DNA of 41,113 nucleotides from DAOVQB01 sp023128935 (GCA_030628905.1 DAOVQB010000016.1:1-41113); one strand, 5' to 3'. Shown: positions 8,476 through 17,721, counted from the first letter of the stretch. A program made the numbers and translations. The notes: a model not told the origin generated them from the letters alone.

Positions 8476-11049
8476 ATGCTCCGCGTCATGCGTGTGGTTC
8501 TCTTGGCTTCCCTTCTGCTCTGCGGTTGCGGTTCTGATTCATCACGAGAGCAAGACGTGCACTACACGATGGCCTATGTCGATGGCTGGCAGAGGCCCGT
8601 TCCGCCCCAGGCAACATCACCGTTTGAGCCGCAGGATGTAACCTATGTTGACGAGCCGCTCATCGAGCTTGATTCCGACTGGAATATGGACGTGAAGCTC
8701 TTCAGCAAGTACCGCTACACGAACGAGTTTGTGGAGCGCTGGAGGGCGAAATACGGCTATACGCCTACGCGCCCTGTTATGGCGGATCGGGAGTTCTTCG
8801 ACGCCATCGCTCTGGATCACCCCGGACTAGAGCATGTAAAGGCGGCCGTTGCCGCCGGCGACTTCCCTCGTGCCAGAGATGAATACCTGTCCTATCAGGC
8901 GTCGCGTCCGCGGCCCCATCATCTGAAACCCGTGTCTGTTTCCAGGGAAGCGGGTGAGGCCGCAGTTGAGGAAGCCGATAGGATCATGGCGGACCCGAAA
9001 TTCCCGGCGTGCGTTCCGGGAATGAAGTTCTCTCTCTGGGGGCTCATGGGCTATCTGGAACGCACATACTTGTACACAGAGGACATCAAGTATGCGAGGG
9101 CATGGCTCGAGATGTTCAATCACTGGTATGTGACATATCGCCCGCCCCAAGATCGTCCCAAGATGTATATTGCCTTTGTTTGGATGCCGTACTGGCGCAC
9201 ATTGGGTGCGGCTGGCTCCGCTCGCACACTGTGTGAAAGCGAGCGATGGCTTGCCCGGGCTTCCGAGCTTGGGCTCGACAAGGAAGTAGTTTTTAGCGTC
9301 TATAGCTCTATTCTTGAACACGCGCAATTTCTCGAGATCTGCAACGACGTTTTCATGCCAAGCAACTGGCAGACTGCTCAGTGCGAGGGCCTCGTCAGGA
9401 TCGGGGCATATTTCCCGACTTTTAGAGACTCCCGCGTCTGGCGCGAACGAGCGTGGGAGCTGACTCAGGAACATATGCTTAGGGAGACCTACGAGGATGG
9501 GACCCACTGCGAGAACTCCGTCGGCTACGCTGTGGGCGTGATCAACCAGTACCGCAATATAGTGCGGATCGTCCGCAAGTCGACTATGGATATCCCAGAG
9601 GGTTTCCTTAACAAGTGGAAATCGATGTATCTGTGGGCGACCAAGATTGTTCCGCCTACAGGCAACTACGTACCCTGCGGGGACAACGGCATAGGAGCAG
9701 AGGGATCCTTTGTGAAGAGCGTGATCATAAAGGGAGCCCTGGAATTCGCCGATCCCACTATGAAATATTTTGCCGAGCGATATCCGGATGAAGTCCGGAG
9801 CACGGCCGAAGATCAGTTCGAGAATACCGCCAATGCACTCAAAGCATACGACGAGATCAAGGCGGAAGAGCCTCCCTTCACTTCCATACTGCTTCCCAAT
9901 ACAGGCTGGGCCGTGATGCGCCATTCCTGGGACGTAGACTCGCCATACATGTTCTTTGACTACGGTTGGGATGAGGCCTGGCACGCGCACCCTGATTTCG
10001 GTTCTTTCGACATCTGGGCGCACGGCGAACCCGTGGTCACGGAATGCGGCCGTACGGGCTCCTACGAGGCTGATATGTCTAAGCGGTGGTACAAACAGAC
10101 CATCGCGCACAATACCGTCATGGTTGACTCAAGAAGTATGCGCAAATGCGTCAACAACAGGCTGAATCAATGGTGGACCAGTGATGACTATGATTTCGCG
10201 GATGCCACGAGTGACGGGTATCGATGGATAGGGGTCCTCCATAATCGCCGCGTGCTCTTCGTCAAACCAGACTATTGGATCATAACCGACTTCCTTCCGG
10301 GGCCGGGCCGCAATGGGAGGAGCTTCCAGACGAGCGGATACCACGAGTTCGATTGGCTGGCACATTTCCAGCCAACCCAACTCAGAATCGACGAGAGAAC
10401 GAAGAGGATAGACACGACGAACGAGGGAGGGAATGTGGCCCTCATTCCGCTCAATGCTAGCGACGTCGAAATCAGGGAGCACGAAGGCCCGATTGCGACG
10501 CCGGAAGGGATGGCCGATGCCTCATATATCTCTCTCCACCGGGAGGGCATGGCATTTGTGCAGTATCAGGTCCTTCTGCTGCCGTATAAGGGAAGCGGAA
10601 GACCTGAAGTCGACGTCAGGCGTCTACCGCCCGACGAAGTCGACCGCGTCAATAGACAGAACGTGGGCTACGAGATCACAGTCCTTGGTCGCAATGACGT
10701 CTTCCTTGAGCCGGGCAATTCAAAGGAGAAGGTCTCCATTGGCGAATACGTGCTTCGTGGCACCGCAGCACACATATGCGACGCGGGAAAGAAGGGGGAG
10801 CGCTTTCTCCTCCTTAACGCTGACTACCTCGCCCGCGGCGGAAAGGTGCTCTTCTCTGCCCCGGAAGCTATTGATGCCATCGAATTCGCGATGAAGATGC
10901 GTGCGGGGTACGATTCCCATGTGCTTGAGATAGCGACAGAATCGGATGTGTCGGGAATGATGATATACGCGCCCGGCGTGAGGAAGGTGCGCGTTGCGCG
11001 TGAAGAGCACGCATTCAAGAGCCTGGGCGACTACGTTACCCTGAACTAG
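8476..11049 (+). CDS. Heparinase II/III-family polysaccharide lyase, lipoprotein
   Basis: This 857-residue protein starts at ATG 8476, five bases after an AAAGGAGG. The N-terminus is a lipoprotein signal (LLASLLLCGC, lipid-carrying Cys about 18), so it is surface or periplasmic. An alpha/alpha-toroid domain follows (about 95-420; RARDEYLSYQ near its start), then the beta-sheet heparinase II/III-like domain (about 470-800). The EDGTHCENSVGY segment carries His344, Asn347 and Tyr351, and AWHAHPDFGSFDIWAHGE carries His503 and His505; both are typical catalytic or metal regions of PL12/PL15/PL17/PL21-like lyases. These enzymes cut uronate-containing glycans by beta-elimination; the exact substrate (alginate, heparinoid, other) cannot be told. 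There is no sugar transporter nearby. Confidence 0.85.
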   Translation: MLRVMRVVLLASLLLCGCGSDSSREQDVHYTMAYVDGWQRPVPPQATSPFEPQDVTYVDEPLIELDSDWNMDVKLFSKYRYTNEFVERWRAKYGYTPTRPVMADREFFDAIALDHPGLEHVKAAVAAGDFPRARDEYLSYQASRPRPHHLKPVSVSREAGEAAVEEADRIMADPKFPACVPGMKFSLWGLMGYLERTYLYTEDIKYARAWLEMFNHWYVTYRPPQDRPKMYIAFVWMPYWRTLGAAGSARTLCESERWLARASELGLDKEVVFSVYSSILEHAQFLEICNDVFMPSNWQTAQCEGLVRIGAYFPTFRDSRVWRERAWELTQEHMLRETYEDGTHCENSVGYAVGVINQYRNIVRIVRKSTMDIPEGFLNKWKSMYLWATKIVPPTGNYVPCGDNGIGAEGSFVKSVIIKGALEFADPTMKYFAERYPDEVRSTAEDQFENTANALKAYDEIKAEEPPFTSILLPNTGWAVMRHSWDVDSPYMFFDYGWDEAWHAHPDFGSFDIWAHGEPVVTECGRTGSYEADMSKRWYKQTIAHNTVMVDSRSMRKCVNNRLNQWWTSDDYDFADATSDGYRWIGVLHNRRVLFVKPDYWIITDFLPGPGRNGRSFQTSGYHEFDWLAHFQPTQLRIDERTKRIDTTNEGGNVALIPLNASDVEIREHEGPIATPEGMADASYISLHREGMAFVQYQVLLLPYKGSGRPEVDVRRLPPDEVDRVNRQNVGYEITVLGRNDVFLEPGNSKEKVSIGEYVLRGTAAHICDAGKKGERFLLLNADYLARGGKVLFSAPEAIDAIEFAMKMRAGYDSHVLEIATESDVSGMMIYAPGVRKVRVAREEHAFKSLGDYVTLN

Positions 11050-11053
11050 CCCG

Positions 11054-11071
11054 TGCGCGCAGATACGCGCA
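11054..11071 (+). terminator. Small hairpin after the lyase gene
   Basis: TGCGCG and CGCGCA form a perfect 6-bp inverted repeat around CAGATA, beginning five bases after the lyase stop codon. There is no T-run, so it is either a weak or factor-dependent terminator or only a 3' stabilising hairpin. Confidence 0.3.
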
Positions 11072-11195
11072 GTGTAGATGTCCCGATCCGGCCCAACTGC
11101 TCATCGCCTGTGAGCCTGTGACCACTATCTGCGCCTGCTGGCATTTCGACTATACTCTATGTGGATATGGTGCATCCAGCAGACCATGGGGTCGA

Positions 11196-11247
11196 GATCC
11201 AATTCAGCCTATAAAATCGGGGATCCAATTCGGCCTATAAAATCGGG
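11196..11247. repeat. 26-bp tandem duplication just upstream of the kelch lipoprotein
   Basis: Two adjacent 26-base units (11196-11221 and 11222-11247), beginning GATCCAATTC and containing CCTATAAAATCGGG, differ at one position only. The second ends three bases before the ATG at 11251. Each unit holds a TATAAA that could serve as a -10-like box, so the duplication may double a promoter element. Confidence 0.85.
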
Positions 11248-11250
11248 GCT

Positions 11251-13296
11251 ATGGGGAACGGGGCAGAGATGACGGACTGCAGATTATCGATGTCCTTGAC
11301 CAGCTCAGCCATTCGACGCAGGTGGTTGTTCTTGGCCGGCGGGGCTATCTTCTTGTCGTTCACGCTACTAGTTGGATGCTCGGGAGATCCTGCCAGCCCA
11401 TCTGGCGAGAAGCCCCCGGAGAATCGGTTCACTGTATCGCCTGATACATTGGACATGGGCACCACCCAAGTCACCGGCCAGCTCGTGATATCGAGTCTGG
11501 TGGCCGACACCCTCCAATGGACAATGCAGGAGAGCGCCGCCTGGATCACTATCGATCCTCCTTCCGGTGCCCTCATCGAGGGGGCCGACACAGTAAGCGT
11601 GCTGGTCGATCGATCCGCCTTGGGAGCCGGCGGGCATGCAGGTTCGATCTGGATCGATGCTGGAGAACAGGGCAGAGATACAGTTCTTGTTTCCCTGGAG
11701 ATCCCCCCGATCGGTACCGTTATGGGGCATGTCTACTACGCCTTCACCTTGATCCCCGTTCACGGGGCACTGGTCTCCGTGGGTGACATTCAGGATGTGA
11801 CCGGTGAGGATGGGGCCTACAAACTCCCCGATGTCCCTATGGGGGAGCAGCTGCTTCAGGTGCAGCGGGAGGGTTTCGATACCTGCGAGCGGTGGGTACA
11901 GATTCCGGTGGCGGGTCTTATTGTCGATCTGGACATGACCACGCCGCTTCACGCCCACACGCTAAGTGGCCAGGTGACGAACATTCTGGGAAACGGTATC
12001 AATCGGGTGCTCGTCACCCTCCTAAACCCAGATGGCTCGGAGTCTGACCTCTGGGTGCGCACAGCGACTGACGGCACCTACGCGCTGGAGGGCGTGCCCG
12101 ATGGGCAGCGGACTGTTCGGTACGCACAGAATCTCTATGACAATATCGATTCCATCATTGAGGTGGATGAAGCCGGTGCATTGCACGCTGTGGAGCTGGT
12201 GGCGTCTCCAGTGCCCCCTCCGCCGGGCAAACCGACCCTGATGCGGCATGGTTGCTCGACAATATTCGTCCTCTGGCTGCCCCGCACCGAGGTGACCACC
12301 TTGGGGTATCACGTGGAGCGGGCCATGCAGGCGTCAGGGCCCTTTGAGGATTTGAGCGGTCTGCTCGAAGGACCGACGACGAGCTACTACGAAGATGCCG
12401 GGCTAGAGCTTCAGGCCTACTACTACCGAGTGCGGACCGAGAACATCAACTCTAGGATGAGCGATCCTGCTACTGCAGTGCGAGTAGAGCTGAGTTCCTG
12501 GGTGTTGCTGTTCGATGGATATGGGGCGCCAAGGGGGAGGCGCGATCACTCGGCGATCTTGGATGCGGAAACGAACCGCATGATCATCTTCGGCGGTCGA
12601 CGGGCAGACTGCACGGTCTTGAATGATATCTGGGCCTTTGACCTCACCACCCATGCCTGGGCGCAACTCGAGGACGGGAGCTCCGTGCCCGCTGGGCGTT
12701 GCAGGCATTCAGCAATTTATGACCCCGCTGGGGATCGGATGATTGTCTACGGCGGATATGACTGCCAGCGAGGCCTGAATGACGTCTGGGCGTTCAGCCT
12801 ATCAACGCACATCTGGACGATGCTGCGGGAGGGCTCCTACGGCGAGCCGGAGCCGCAGCCTTGGGGGAGATACTACCATTCTGCCATCTACGACCCTGTA
12901 CGCCATCGGATGCTCGTCCACGGAGGTTCACTTTACCTTACGAGCGACATGCACTATCAGGACACCTGGGCATTCGATCTCGATGCGCACACCTGGAGTC
13001 AGCTATCAGATGGTCCGAAGCCCCGGCAGAGCCATGTAGCAGCATACGACCCCATGACGGACCGCATGATCATCTTCGGTGGCGCCGGAGAAGGACACGA
13101 GAAGCTCGATGATACGTGGGCGGTCCGTCTTGCTGCTGGGGCAGTCTGGGAGGAATTGGACAGCACGCATCCCTCAGGCCCATGGGTTGCCTCCTCCGCT
13201 ATCTATGAACCCTCCGACGCCGGCTTGGTCATTTACGGGGGTTATCAGGGCGCCCTACCAGGCTCTGAATGCTGGGCCTGCTGCCCGTTGAGATAA
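11251..13296 (+). CDS. Lipoprotein with BACON, carboxypeptidase-regulatory, FN3-like and kelch domains
   Basis: This 681-residue protein has a lipoprotein signal ending in LLVGCSGD (Cys about 48). A BACON-like domain follows (about 58-150: FTVSPDTLDMG, then W-ITIDPPSG). Then come two carboxypeptidase-regulatory-like folds (about 152-232 and 235-312; GEDGAYKLPDVPMG, ATDGTYALEGVPDG) and an FN3-like domain (about 325-405). The C-terminal kelch propeller has repeats marked by RMIIFGG, RMIVYGG, RMLVHGG, RMIIFGG and LVIYGG (near residues 444, 490, 550, 605, 665), each followed by W-FDL-THAW-like strands. It is probably an outer-surface binding protein. The start is uncertain: ATG 11251 has poor ribosome-site spacing; ATG 11269 and 11290 also precede the signal sequence. 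Confidence 0.8.
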   Translation: MGNGAEMTDCRLSMSLTSSAIRRRWLFLAGGAIFLSFTLLVGCSGDPASPSGEKPPENRFTVSPDTLDMGTTQVTGQLVISSLVADTLQWTMQESAAWITIDPPSGALIEGADTVSVLVDRSALGAGGHAGSIWIDAGEQGRDTVLVSLEIPPIGTVMGHVYYAFTLIPVHGALVSVGDIQDVTGEDGAYKLPDVPMGEQLLQVQREGFDTCERWVQIPVAGLIVDLDMTTPLHAHTLSGQVTNILGNGINRVLVTLLNPDGSESDLWVRTATDGTYALEGVPDGQRTVRYAQNLYDNIDSIIEVDEAGALHAVELVASPVPPPPGKPTLMRHGCSTIFVLWLPRTEVTTLGYHVERAMQASGPFEDLSGLLEGPTTSYYEDAGLELQAYYYRVRTENINSRMSDPATAVRVELSSWVLLFDGYGAPRGRRDHSAILDAETNRMIIFGGRRADCTVLNDIWAFDLTTHAWAQLEDGSSVPAGRCRHSAIYDPAGDRMIVYGGYDCQRGLNDVWAFSLSTHIWTMLREGSYGEPEPQPWGRYYHSAIYDPVRHRMLVHGGSLYLTSDMHYQDTWAFDLDAHTWSQLSDGPKPRQSHVAAYDPMTDRMIIFGGAGEGHEKLDDTWAVRLAAGAVWEELDSTHPSGPWVASSAIYEPSDAGLVIYGGYQGALPGSECWACCPLR

Positions 13297-13523
13297 TTCC
13301 AAGGATGGCCAGAAATCCGGTCTAGTCCCTCCCGCGGGCTTGGCGTTTGTGTCTGTAGCGACAGTTCAGGAAATTGTCTAGAATCATGGCCTATTGATTA
13401 GCTTGGCTGCGCATGCCTCCGCGCAATTGGGGACAGATCCCGCGCGAGGCCGTTGACGGCATTCTGTCATGATGAGATGGATTCAGCCGGAGCGGGATCC
13501 GGTGTAAGCTAAGGAGCAGAAGT
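13297..13523. other. Intergenic stretch, probable promoter region
   Basis: No gene is supported. AAGGAG at 13511-13516 is the ribosome site for the next gene's TTG start. TAGAAT at 13379-13384 could be a -10 box but I see no good -35 at the right distance. Confidence 0.3.
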
Positions 13524-14366
13524 TTGAAGAAGATCAAGGTGACAAGGCGCGTGATTACGAAACCACCCTGGTACGAGAGGCCGCCGTTGCTCTTTGGCGC
13601 CATAGCTGGCCTCCTTATCATCTCGGGTTTCGTGATGGCCCAACTCAACAGCAGGTCTGCGCAACAACCAACTGTCCTGGGTACTGGTGGGGATGACGAT
13701 AGCCTGAGTGCGCCGGCGGAATCCCTTGAGACGGTAGGGCATCTGCCAGGACATGTGCTGGCGTCGGATGCGCCCTGGCCCCCAGCCGTGTCCGGGGAAT
13801 GCTTGCCGCCGGTGGAGGTAGAGACCCTAAAAGGCGCCGTAGCGCTGCGCGCGAGATTACGCCACGCCAGGGCATTGGAGCCGCTGGTTTCTCCATCGGG
13901 GCCTGCCGACGGTGTGTACGCCTTCGCGCCCGCCCGCGAACTGCTTAGAGTCACTGCCGGTGACCCAGAGTCCGGGGCTATCTGGGATCGTCTGGAGCTC
14001 AGTCCGCGAGAGCGTGGCGCGCGCGATTTCGAACTCCATCACGACTCCACGGGACAGACATACATCGTAGCGTTTGTGTCTCGTGAAGTGGCGGAAGTGC
14101 TCGGTACCCTGGGCCCCGGCCTTGGCCTGGTGGCGCCTCCTCCTGAAGAGGATCGCCCGGCCAAGTGGCAGTTCTGGAAAAAAGCGCCCCCGCCGGAGAA
14201 GCTCAAGCTCTACCGAGGGTCGCAGATTACTCTGCACCCGGACTTGAGCCCCGAGGCGACCTGTCTAATTGCGCTTCCGCTCAAGCGGATTCAACCGCTC
14301 GAAGTGCAAGAGCTGCGCGCGGGCAAGGCACGACCTGTTGAGGTCCTGAACGTTTCTCTGAGATAA
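13524..14366 (+). CDS. Membrane-anchored hypothetical protein
   Basis: This 280-residue protein starts at TTG 13524, seven bases after AAGGAG. A basic N-terminus (MKKIKVTRRVITKPPWYERP) precedes one membrane helix (about 23-41, LLFGAIAGLLIISGFVMAQL). The rest is a soluble domain, presumably outside, with a proline-rich linker (about 165-195, APPPEEDRPAKWQFWKKAPPPEKL). I do not recognise the family. It ends 20 bases before an MgtC-like gene and is probably in the same transcript. The SPLIT between anchor and pro-rich linker suggests an envelope structural or assembly role, which is a guess. Confidence 0.6.
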   Translation: MKKIKVTRRVITKPPWYERPPLLFGAIAGLLIISGFVMAQLNSRSAQQPTVLGTGGDDDSLSAPAESLETVGHLPGHVLASDAPWPPAVSGECLPPVEVETLKGAVALRARLRHARALEPLVSPSGPADGVYAFAPARELLRVTAGDPESGAIWDRLELSPRERGARDFELHHDSTGQTYIVAFVSREVAEVLGTLGPGLGLVAPPPEEDRPAKWQFWKKAPPPEKLKLYRGSQITLHPDLSPEATCLIALPLKRIQPLEVQELRAGKARPVEVLNVSLR

Positions 14367-14386
14367 ACCGGAGGAAGGGAGGGGGC

Positions 14387-15127
14387 GTGGAGATTTTCGG
14401 GATGGAGTTATTCAAGGATGGGGCCGTGTACAAGCTCCTGCTCGCCCTTGTGCTCGGGGGCCTCGTGGGGCTGGAACGGGAGTGGCACGGCCGCGCGGCG
14501 GGGCTACGGACGCACGTCCTGGTTTGCCTGGGGGCCACAATCCTTCTGATTGCCGCCCGTAGTGCGTCGGAGACGTTCGCGAACGACGGGGTGATCAACG
14601 GGCACTTGGTGCTTGATCCCAACCGGATCTCAGCTGGGATTGTCACGGGCATCGGCTTTCTGGGTGCGGGCGCAATCCTGCGAATGGGTGACCTGATCCG
14701 CGGCCTCACCACCGCTGCCTGCATCTGGTTCGTCGCCGCACTGGGCATCATCATCGGTAATGGTCTCTATGTGCTGGCCGTAATCTCCACGCTACTCGTG
14801 CTGCTCGTGCTCGTGCTGTTTAACATGATCGAGCACACAATCCCGCCGGTTGTCTACCGTTCGCTCGGGGTTACTATTGCAGCAAAGGAAAGGGATGAAT
14901 TCGAAGTCTGGTGCCGCAAGCGCCTCGCGGCAAACAGGATGCGGATTCAAGAAACACTGCTGCGGATTGATTCGGCAAAGGGTCAGAGTGAGGTCATCTT
15001 CCAGGTTCGGCTTCGGGGGAGTCGGAGGACCGGAACCCTGATCGAGGAGATCGGTGCCCACCCAGGAGTCCGGCAAGTTCGCTGGGGCCAGGGTTTGGAA
15101 CGTGCGGGCGGCGACATACGCTGGTGA
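14387..15127 (+). CDS. MgtC/SapB-family membrane protein
   Basis: This 246-residue protein starts at GTG 14387 after a G-rich ribosome site (GGAGGAAGGGAGGGGG). The MgtC/SapB signature is plain: LGGLVGLEREWHGRAAGLRTH (about 19-40), followed by hydrophobic segments including GIVTGIGFLGAGAILR and LTTAACIWFVAALGIIIG, about four to five helices in all. A C-terminal cytoplasmic ACT-like domain starts near residue 155. MgtC proteins modulate magnesium and phosphate physiology or the F-ATPase in some pathogens; the function in free-living bacteria is unsettled. Neighbours (an anchored hypothetical protein, a small TM protein and purN) do not narrow it. Confidence 0.85.
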   Translation: MEIFGMELFKDGAVYKLLLALVLGGLVGLEREWHGRAAGLRTHVLVCLGATILLIAARSASETFANDGVINGHLVLDPNRISAGIVTGIGFLGAGAILRMGDLIRGLTTAACIWFVAALGIIIGNGLYVLAVISTLLVLLVLVLFNMIEHTIPPVVYRSLGVTIAAKERDEFEVWCRKRLAANRMRIQETLLRIDSAKGQSEVIFQVRLRGSRRTGTLIEEIGAHPGVRQVRWGQGLERAGGDIRW

Positions 15128-15177
15128 GAGATCCGGGCGCGCAGGCGGCGATGTGCTCTGGTGAGAAATCCGGGCGT
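15107..15177. repeat. 37-bp imperfect tandem duplication spanning the MgtC-like stop codon
   Basis: The unit beginning GGCGGCGACATACGCTGG at 15107 recurs at 15144 as GGCGGCGATGTGCTCTGG, and both continue with TGAGARATCCGGGCG. The first copy includes the last codons and TGA of the mgtC-like gene; the second copy lies in the spacer and carries its own TGA in the same place. It looks like a local duplication that has since diverged. Confidence 0.75.
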
Positions 15178-15253
15178 GTAGATGCCTGATGACACATGCG
15201 GGCCAGGGGTAATCATCGGCCACAAACCCGCGGGCTAGCAGAAGGATGAAGCC

Positions 15254-15682
15254 ATGGAGCTTTCCTTTCCTGCATTCAAGTATCTGCTGCTCTTCGTGTT
15301 GATCGTGGGCTGGATCTATTACCGCCTGGTGAGATCCATGAGGAGAAAAGGGAAGCTGCATGGACGCCACCTCTGGCGGGATAGATTCAATGGGCGTCGG
15401 ATGGAGCGGTTGGAGGGCGCCGAATCCTGGGAAGAGCGGCGCAATCGGAAGCAGGGTCTGATGCCGGAGCACAAGATCGCTGATCGCTTCCTCCGCAGTA
15501 CGCAGGGGGATGACGCAGGGGCCAAGGGCACAGATCCTGCTCGTGAAGAGGTGCCTCGTGGAAAAACGACGTGGTCTAATGGGGACCGCGAAGATGTGGT
15601 GCCCGAAGGGATTCGTCAAGCGGGACCACGTCAGTTGGAACTGGGTGTGGATGGAGATGCGGAGAAGGAATCGGAAGGATGA
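15254..15682 (+). CDS. Small single-helix membrane protein, unknown
   Basis: This 142-residue protein has one membrane helix at about residues 8-26 (KYLLLFVLIVGWIYYRLV), a strongly basic stretch just after it (RSMRRKGKLHGRHLWRDRF), and a charged low-complexity tail. AAGGATGA precedes the ATG at 15254. Its stop codon overlaps the start of purN (ATGA at 15679-15682), so the two are translationally coupled. I do not recognise the family, and the membrane-anchored basic domain gives no clear function. Confidence 0.6.
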   Translation: MELSFPAFKYLLLFVLIVGWIYYRLVRSMRRKGKLHGRHLWRDRFNGRRMERLEGAESWEERRNRKQGLMPEHKIADRFLRSTQGDDAGAKGTDPAREEVPRGKTTWSNGDREDVVPEGIRQAGPRQLELGVDGDAEKESEG

Positions 15683-16308
15683 AGAAGCGCGTGGCTGCCT
15701 TCTGTTCGCACGGGGGCTCGAACTTCGCAGCCATTGCTGATGCCGCCGCCCGTGGCGAGATCCCGATCGAGGTTGCCGTCATGGTGCACAACAACGCGCG
15801 GGCAGGCGCGAAGCAGAAAGCCCAAGCGCGTGGGATTCCCACCGAGTGGATCCCCCGCAAGACCTTTGCCGACGAGACGGCGTATACCCAGCGGCTCATG
15901 CAGGTCCTGGACCGCTACGGGATCGACATTGTCGCGCTGGCGGGTTTCATGCAACTTGTGCCCTCCGAACTCCTGCGGCGCTATGAGGGAAAGGTCACCA
16001 ATATCCACCCCGCCCTACTTCCCCTATTTGGGGGACGGGGATTCTATGGGATGAAGGTACACGAGGCCGTCTTTGCCTCTGGTATGAAGGTTTCAGGCCC
16101 AACCGTGCATCTGGTGGATGAGCAATACGATCACGGTCCCATCCTGATGCAGCGGGCGATCGCCATCGATGACTGCAAGTGTCCGGAGGAGATCGCATCG
16201 CTTGTCCTTGCCGAAGAACACAAGATCTATCCCGAGACGCTCGGACTCCTGGCTCAAGGTCGCTTCCAAGTGAATGGCCGCCGCGCCTTTATAAATGTAC
16301 TTTCATAG
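15679..16308 (+). CDS. purN: Phosphoribosylglycinamide formyltransferase
   Basis: This 209-residue protein, usual length for PurN, transfers a formyl group from 10-formyl-tetrahydrofolate to GAR, step three of purine synthesis in the cytoplasm. The phosphate-binding start is CSHGGSNFAAI (residues 9-19). The catalytic NIHPALLP has Asn108 and His110, and GPTVHLVDEQYDHGPI (about 140-155) carries the catalytic Asp. HGGSNF replaces the more usual SGxGSNL-like loop, a mild variation. No other pur gene is in the window; it is coupled by a four-base overlap to a small membrane protein, an unusual partner. Confidence 0.93.
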   Translation: MKKRVAAFCSHGGSNFAAIADAAARGEIPIEVAVMVHNNARAGAKQKAQARGIPTEWIPRKTFADETAYTQRLMQVLDRYGIDIVALAGFMQLVPSELLRRYEGKVTNIHPALLPLFGGRGFYGMKVHEAVFASGMKVSGPTVHLVDEQYDHGPILMQRAIAIDDCKCPEEIASLVLAEEHKIYPETLGLLAQGRFQVNGRRAFINVLS

Positions 16309-16461
16309 ATGTGTAGGTGTGCGTGCTCATCTTTCTCGGAAGGAATAAATACTGCGATTGCGGTCCGCTTATTAGGGGAAGATAGGCGTCTGCGATTCGG
16401 GTGACAGTGAAGACTCGTCTCTACAAGATGGGATGTTCTCAACAGGACCAGGGGGAGGTAA

Positions 16462-17625
16462 GTGGTGATTCAGAGTTCTGCAGGGACGCTGCTAGTCCTT
16501 GTGGGGATTGTTGGGCTGTTCTTCTTTCTGGAGCGCTACTTCCGCTGGAAGATCTTTCAGTATTTTCCCCCACTCATCTGGATCTACACGCTGCCTGTTG
16601 TCCTGAGCAATACAGGGATCACGCCGCTGAAATCACCCCTCTATGACGGCCTCAAGGCACACGCGCTGCCGGTCTTCATCATTCTAATGCTCCTGGAGGT
16701 GGACATCAGGGCCGTGGTCCGCATCATCGGGCGTGGTGTATTGGTCATGCTCATGGGTACCGCAGGGGTCGTTCTGGGCGCGCCTGTTGCCTACTTCCTC
16801 TTTCATAGTCACCTGGGGCCGGATGGCTGGAAGGGTTTTGGAGCGCTGGCTGGGAGCTGGATTGGCGGGACGGGCAACATGGCTGCTGTCGCCGGCGGCC
16901 TTGGGACGCCACCCGAGGAGATGGGCCTGGCCGTGGTGGCTGACAACATGGTCTATATCATCTGGCTGCCCCTTCTGCTTAGCTCACGAGCATGGGCCAG
17001 GAAGTTCTCCCGTTTTACAGGTGCCGATCCCGATCGCGTGAAGCGTATGGAGATAGCCGTTGGGAGCCTTGAGAAGAAGAGTAAGGAAGTCGAGATGCAC
17101 CACCTCGTCTACCTGACCTTCATCGGACTTGCGGGGGCAACGCTGGCCGGCTTCCTAGCATCCAACCTTCCAGAGGTAGGACCGATCCTCACAACCTCGA
17201 CGTGGAAGGTGCTGCTGGTAACGACAATCGGCATCGCGCTCTCGTTCACGCCCGCGCGCCGCATACCGGGCAGCCACGCGGTGGCCATGGCGATCATCTA
17301 CCTCTTCGTGGCCTCGATGGGCGCTCGTGCAGAGCTGAGTGGTCTCGCGCGCGCCCCTTGGTTCCTGGCCGCCGCCTACGTATGGATCACGATCCATGGT
17401 CTCTTCTGCCTGCTGGGTGCCAAGCTGTTCCGCGTGGATATCCACACTGCGGCCATCGCCTCAGCGGCGAACATCGGGGGCGCAGCCTCAGCTCCGATCG
17501 TGGCCGCCTATCACCGTGAGTCACTGATTCCGATAGCCGTACTCATGGCGCTGGTTGGCTATGCGATTGGGAACTATCTGGCATTCCTGGCCGCGCAGCT
17601 CTGCTACCTGGTTGGAGCGCCTTGA
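16462..17625 (+). CDS. DUF819-family integral membrane protein
   Basis: This 387-residue protein has about ten to eleven hydrophobic segments across its length. The family signature is the two inverted halves, each with a glycine-rich loop: GALAGSWIGGTGNMAAVAGG (about 130-149) and AIASAANIGGAASAPIVAAYH (about 331-351). DUF819 (YjcL-like) proteins look like secondary transporters with two-fold pseudo-symmetry; their substrate is not known to me. It starts at GTG 16462 or 16465 after GGGGGAGG. It stands alone, 150 bases after purN, and converges on the L,D-transpeptidase gene. Confidence 0.85.
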   Translation: MVIQSSAGTLLVLVGIVGLFFFLERYFRWKIFQYFPPLIWIYTLPVVLSNTGITPLKSPLYDGLKAHALPVFIILMLLEVDIRAVVRIIGRGVLVMLMGTAGVVLGAPVAYFLFHSHLGPDGWKGFGALAGSWIGGTGNMAAVAGGLGTPPEEMGLAVVADNMVYIIWLPLLLSSRAWARKFSRFTGADPDRVKRMEIAVGSLEKKSKEVEMHHLVYLTFIGLAGATLAGFLASNLPEVGPILTTSTWKVLLVTTIGIALSFTPARRIPGSHAVAMAIIYLFVASMGARAELSGLARAPWFLAAAYVWITIHGLFCLLGAKLFRVDIHTAAIASAANIGGAASAPIVAAYHRESLIPIAVLMALVGYAIGNYLAFLAAQLCYLVGAP

Positions 17626-17639
17626 GCCACGGATCAAGG
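17620..17639 (+). terminator. Short hairpin at the end of the DUF819 gene
   Basis: CCTTGA (17620-17625, including the stop codon) and TCAAGG (17634-17639) form a perfect 6-bp inverted repeat with an eight-base loop. No T-run follows, so termination here is uncertain. Confidence 0.25.
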
Positions 17640-17721
17640 CATGGGTGAACACCGTCTGTCAGTTGCTGCCAACAAATTCGCGGCGATGCGACCGGCGAGC
17701 CATCTTCTCAGCTGACGCGAT

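Noticed and set aside
8827..10110. Long 427-codon minus-strand frame
   Set aside because: Lies wholly opposite the well-supported heparinase-like gene and has no recognisable motif.
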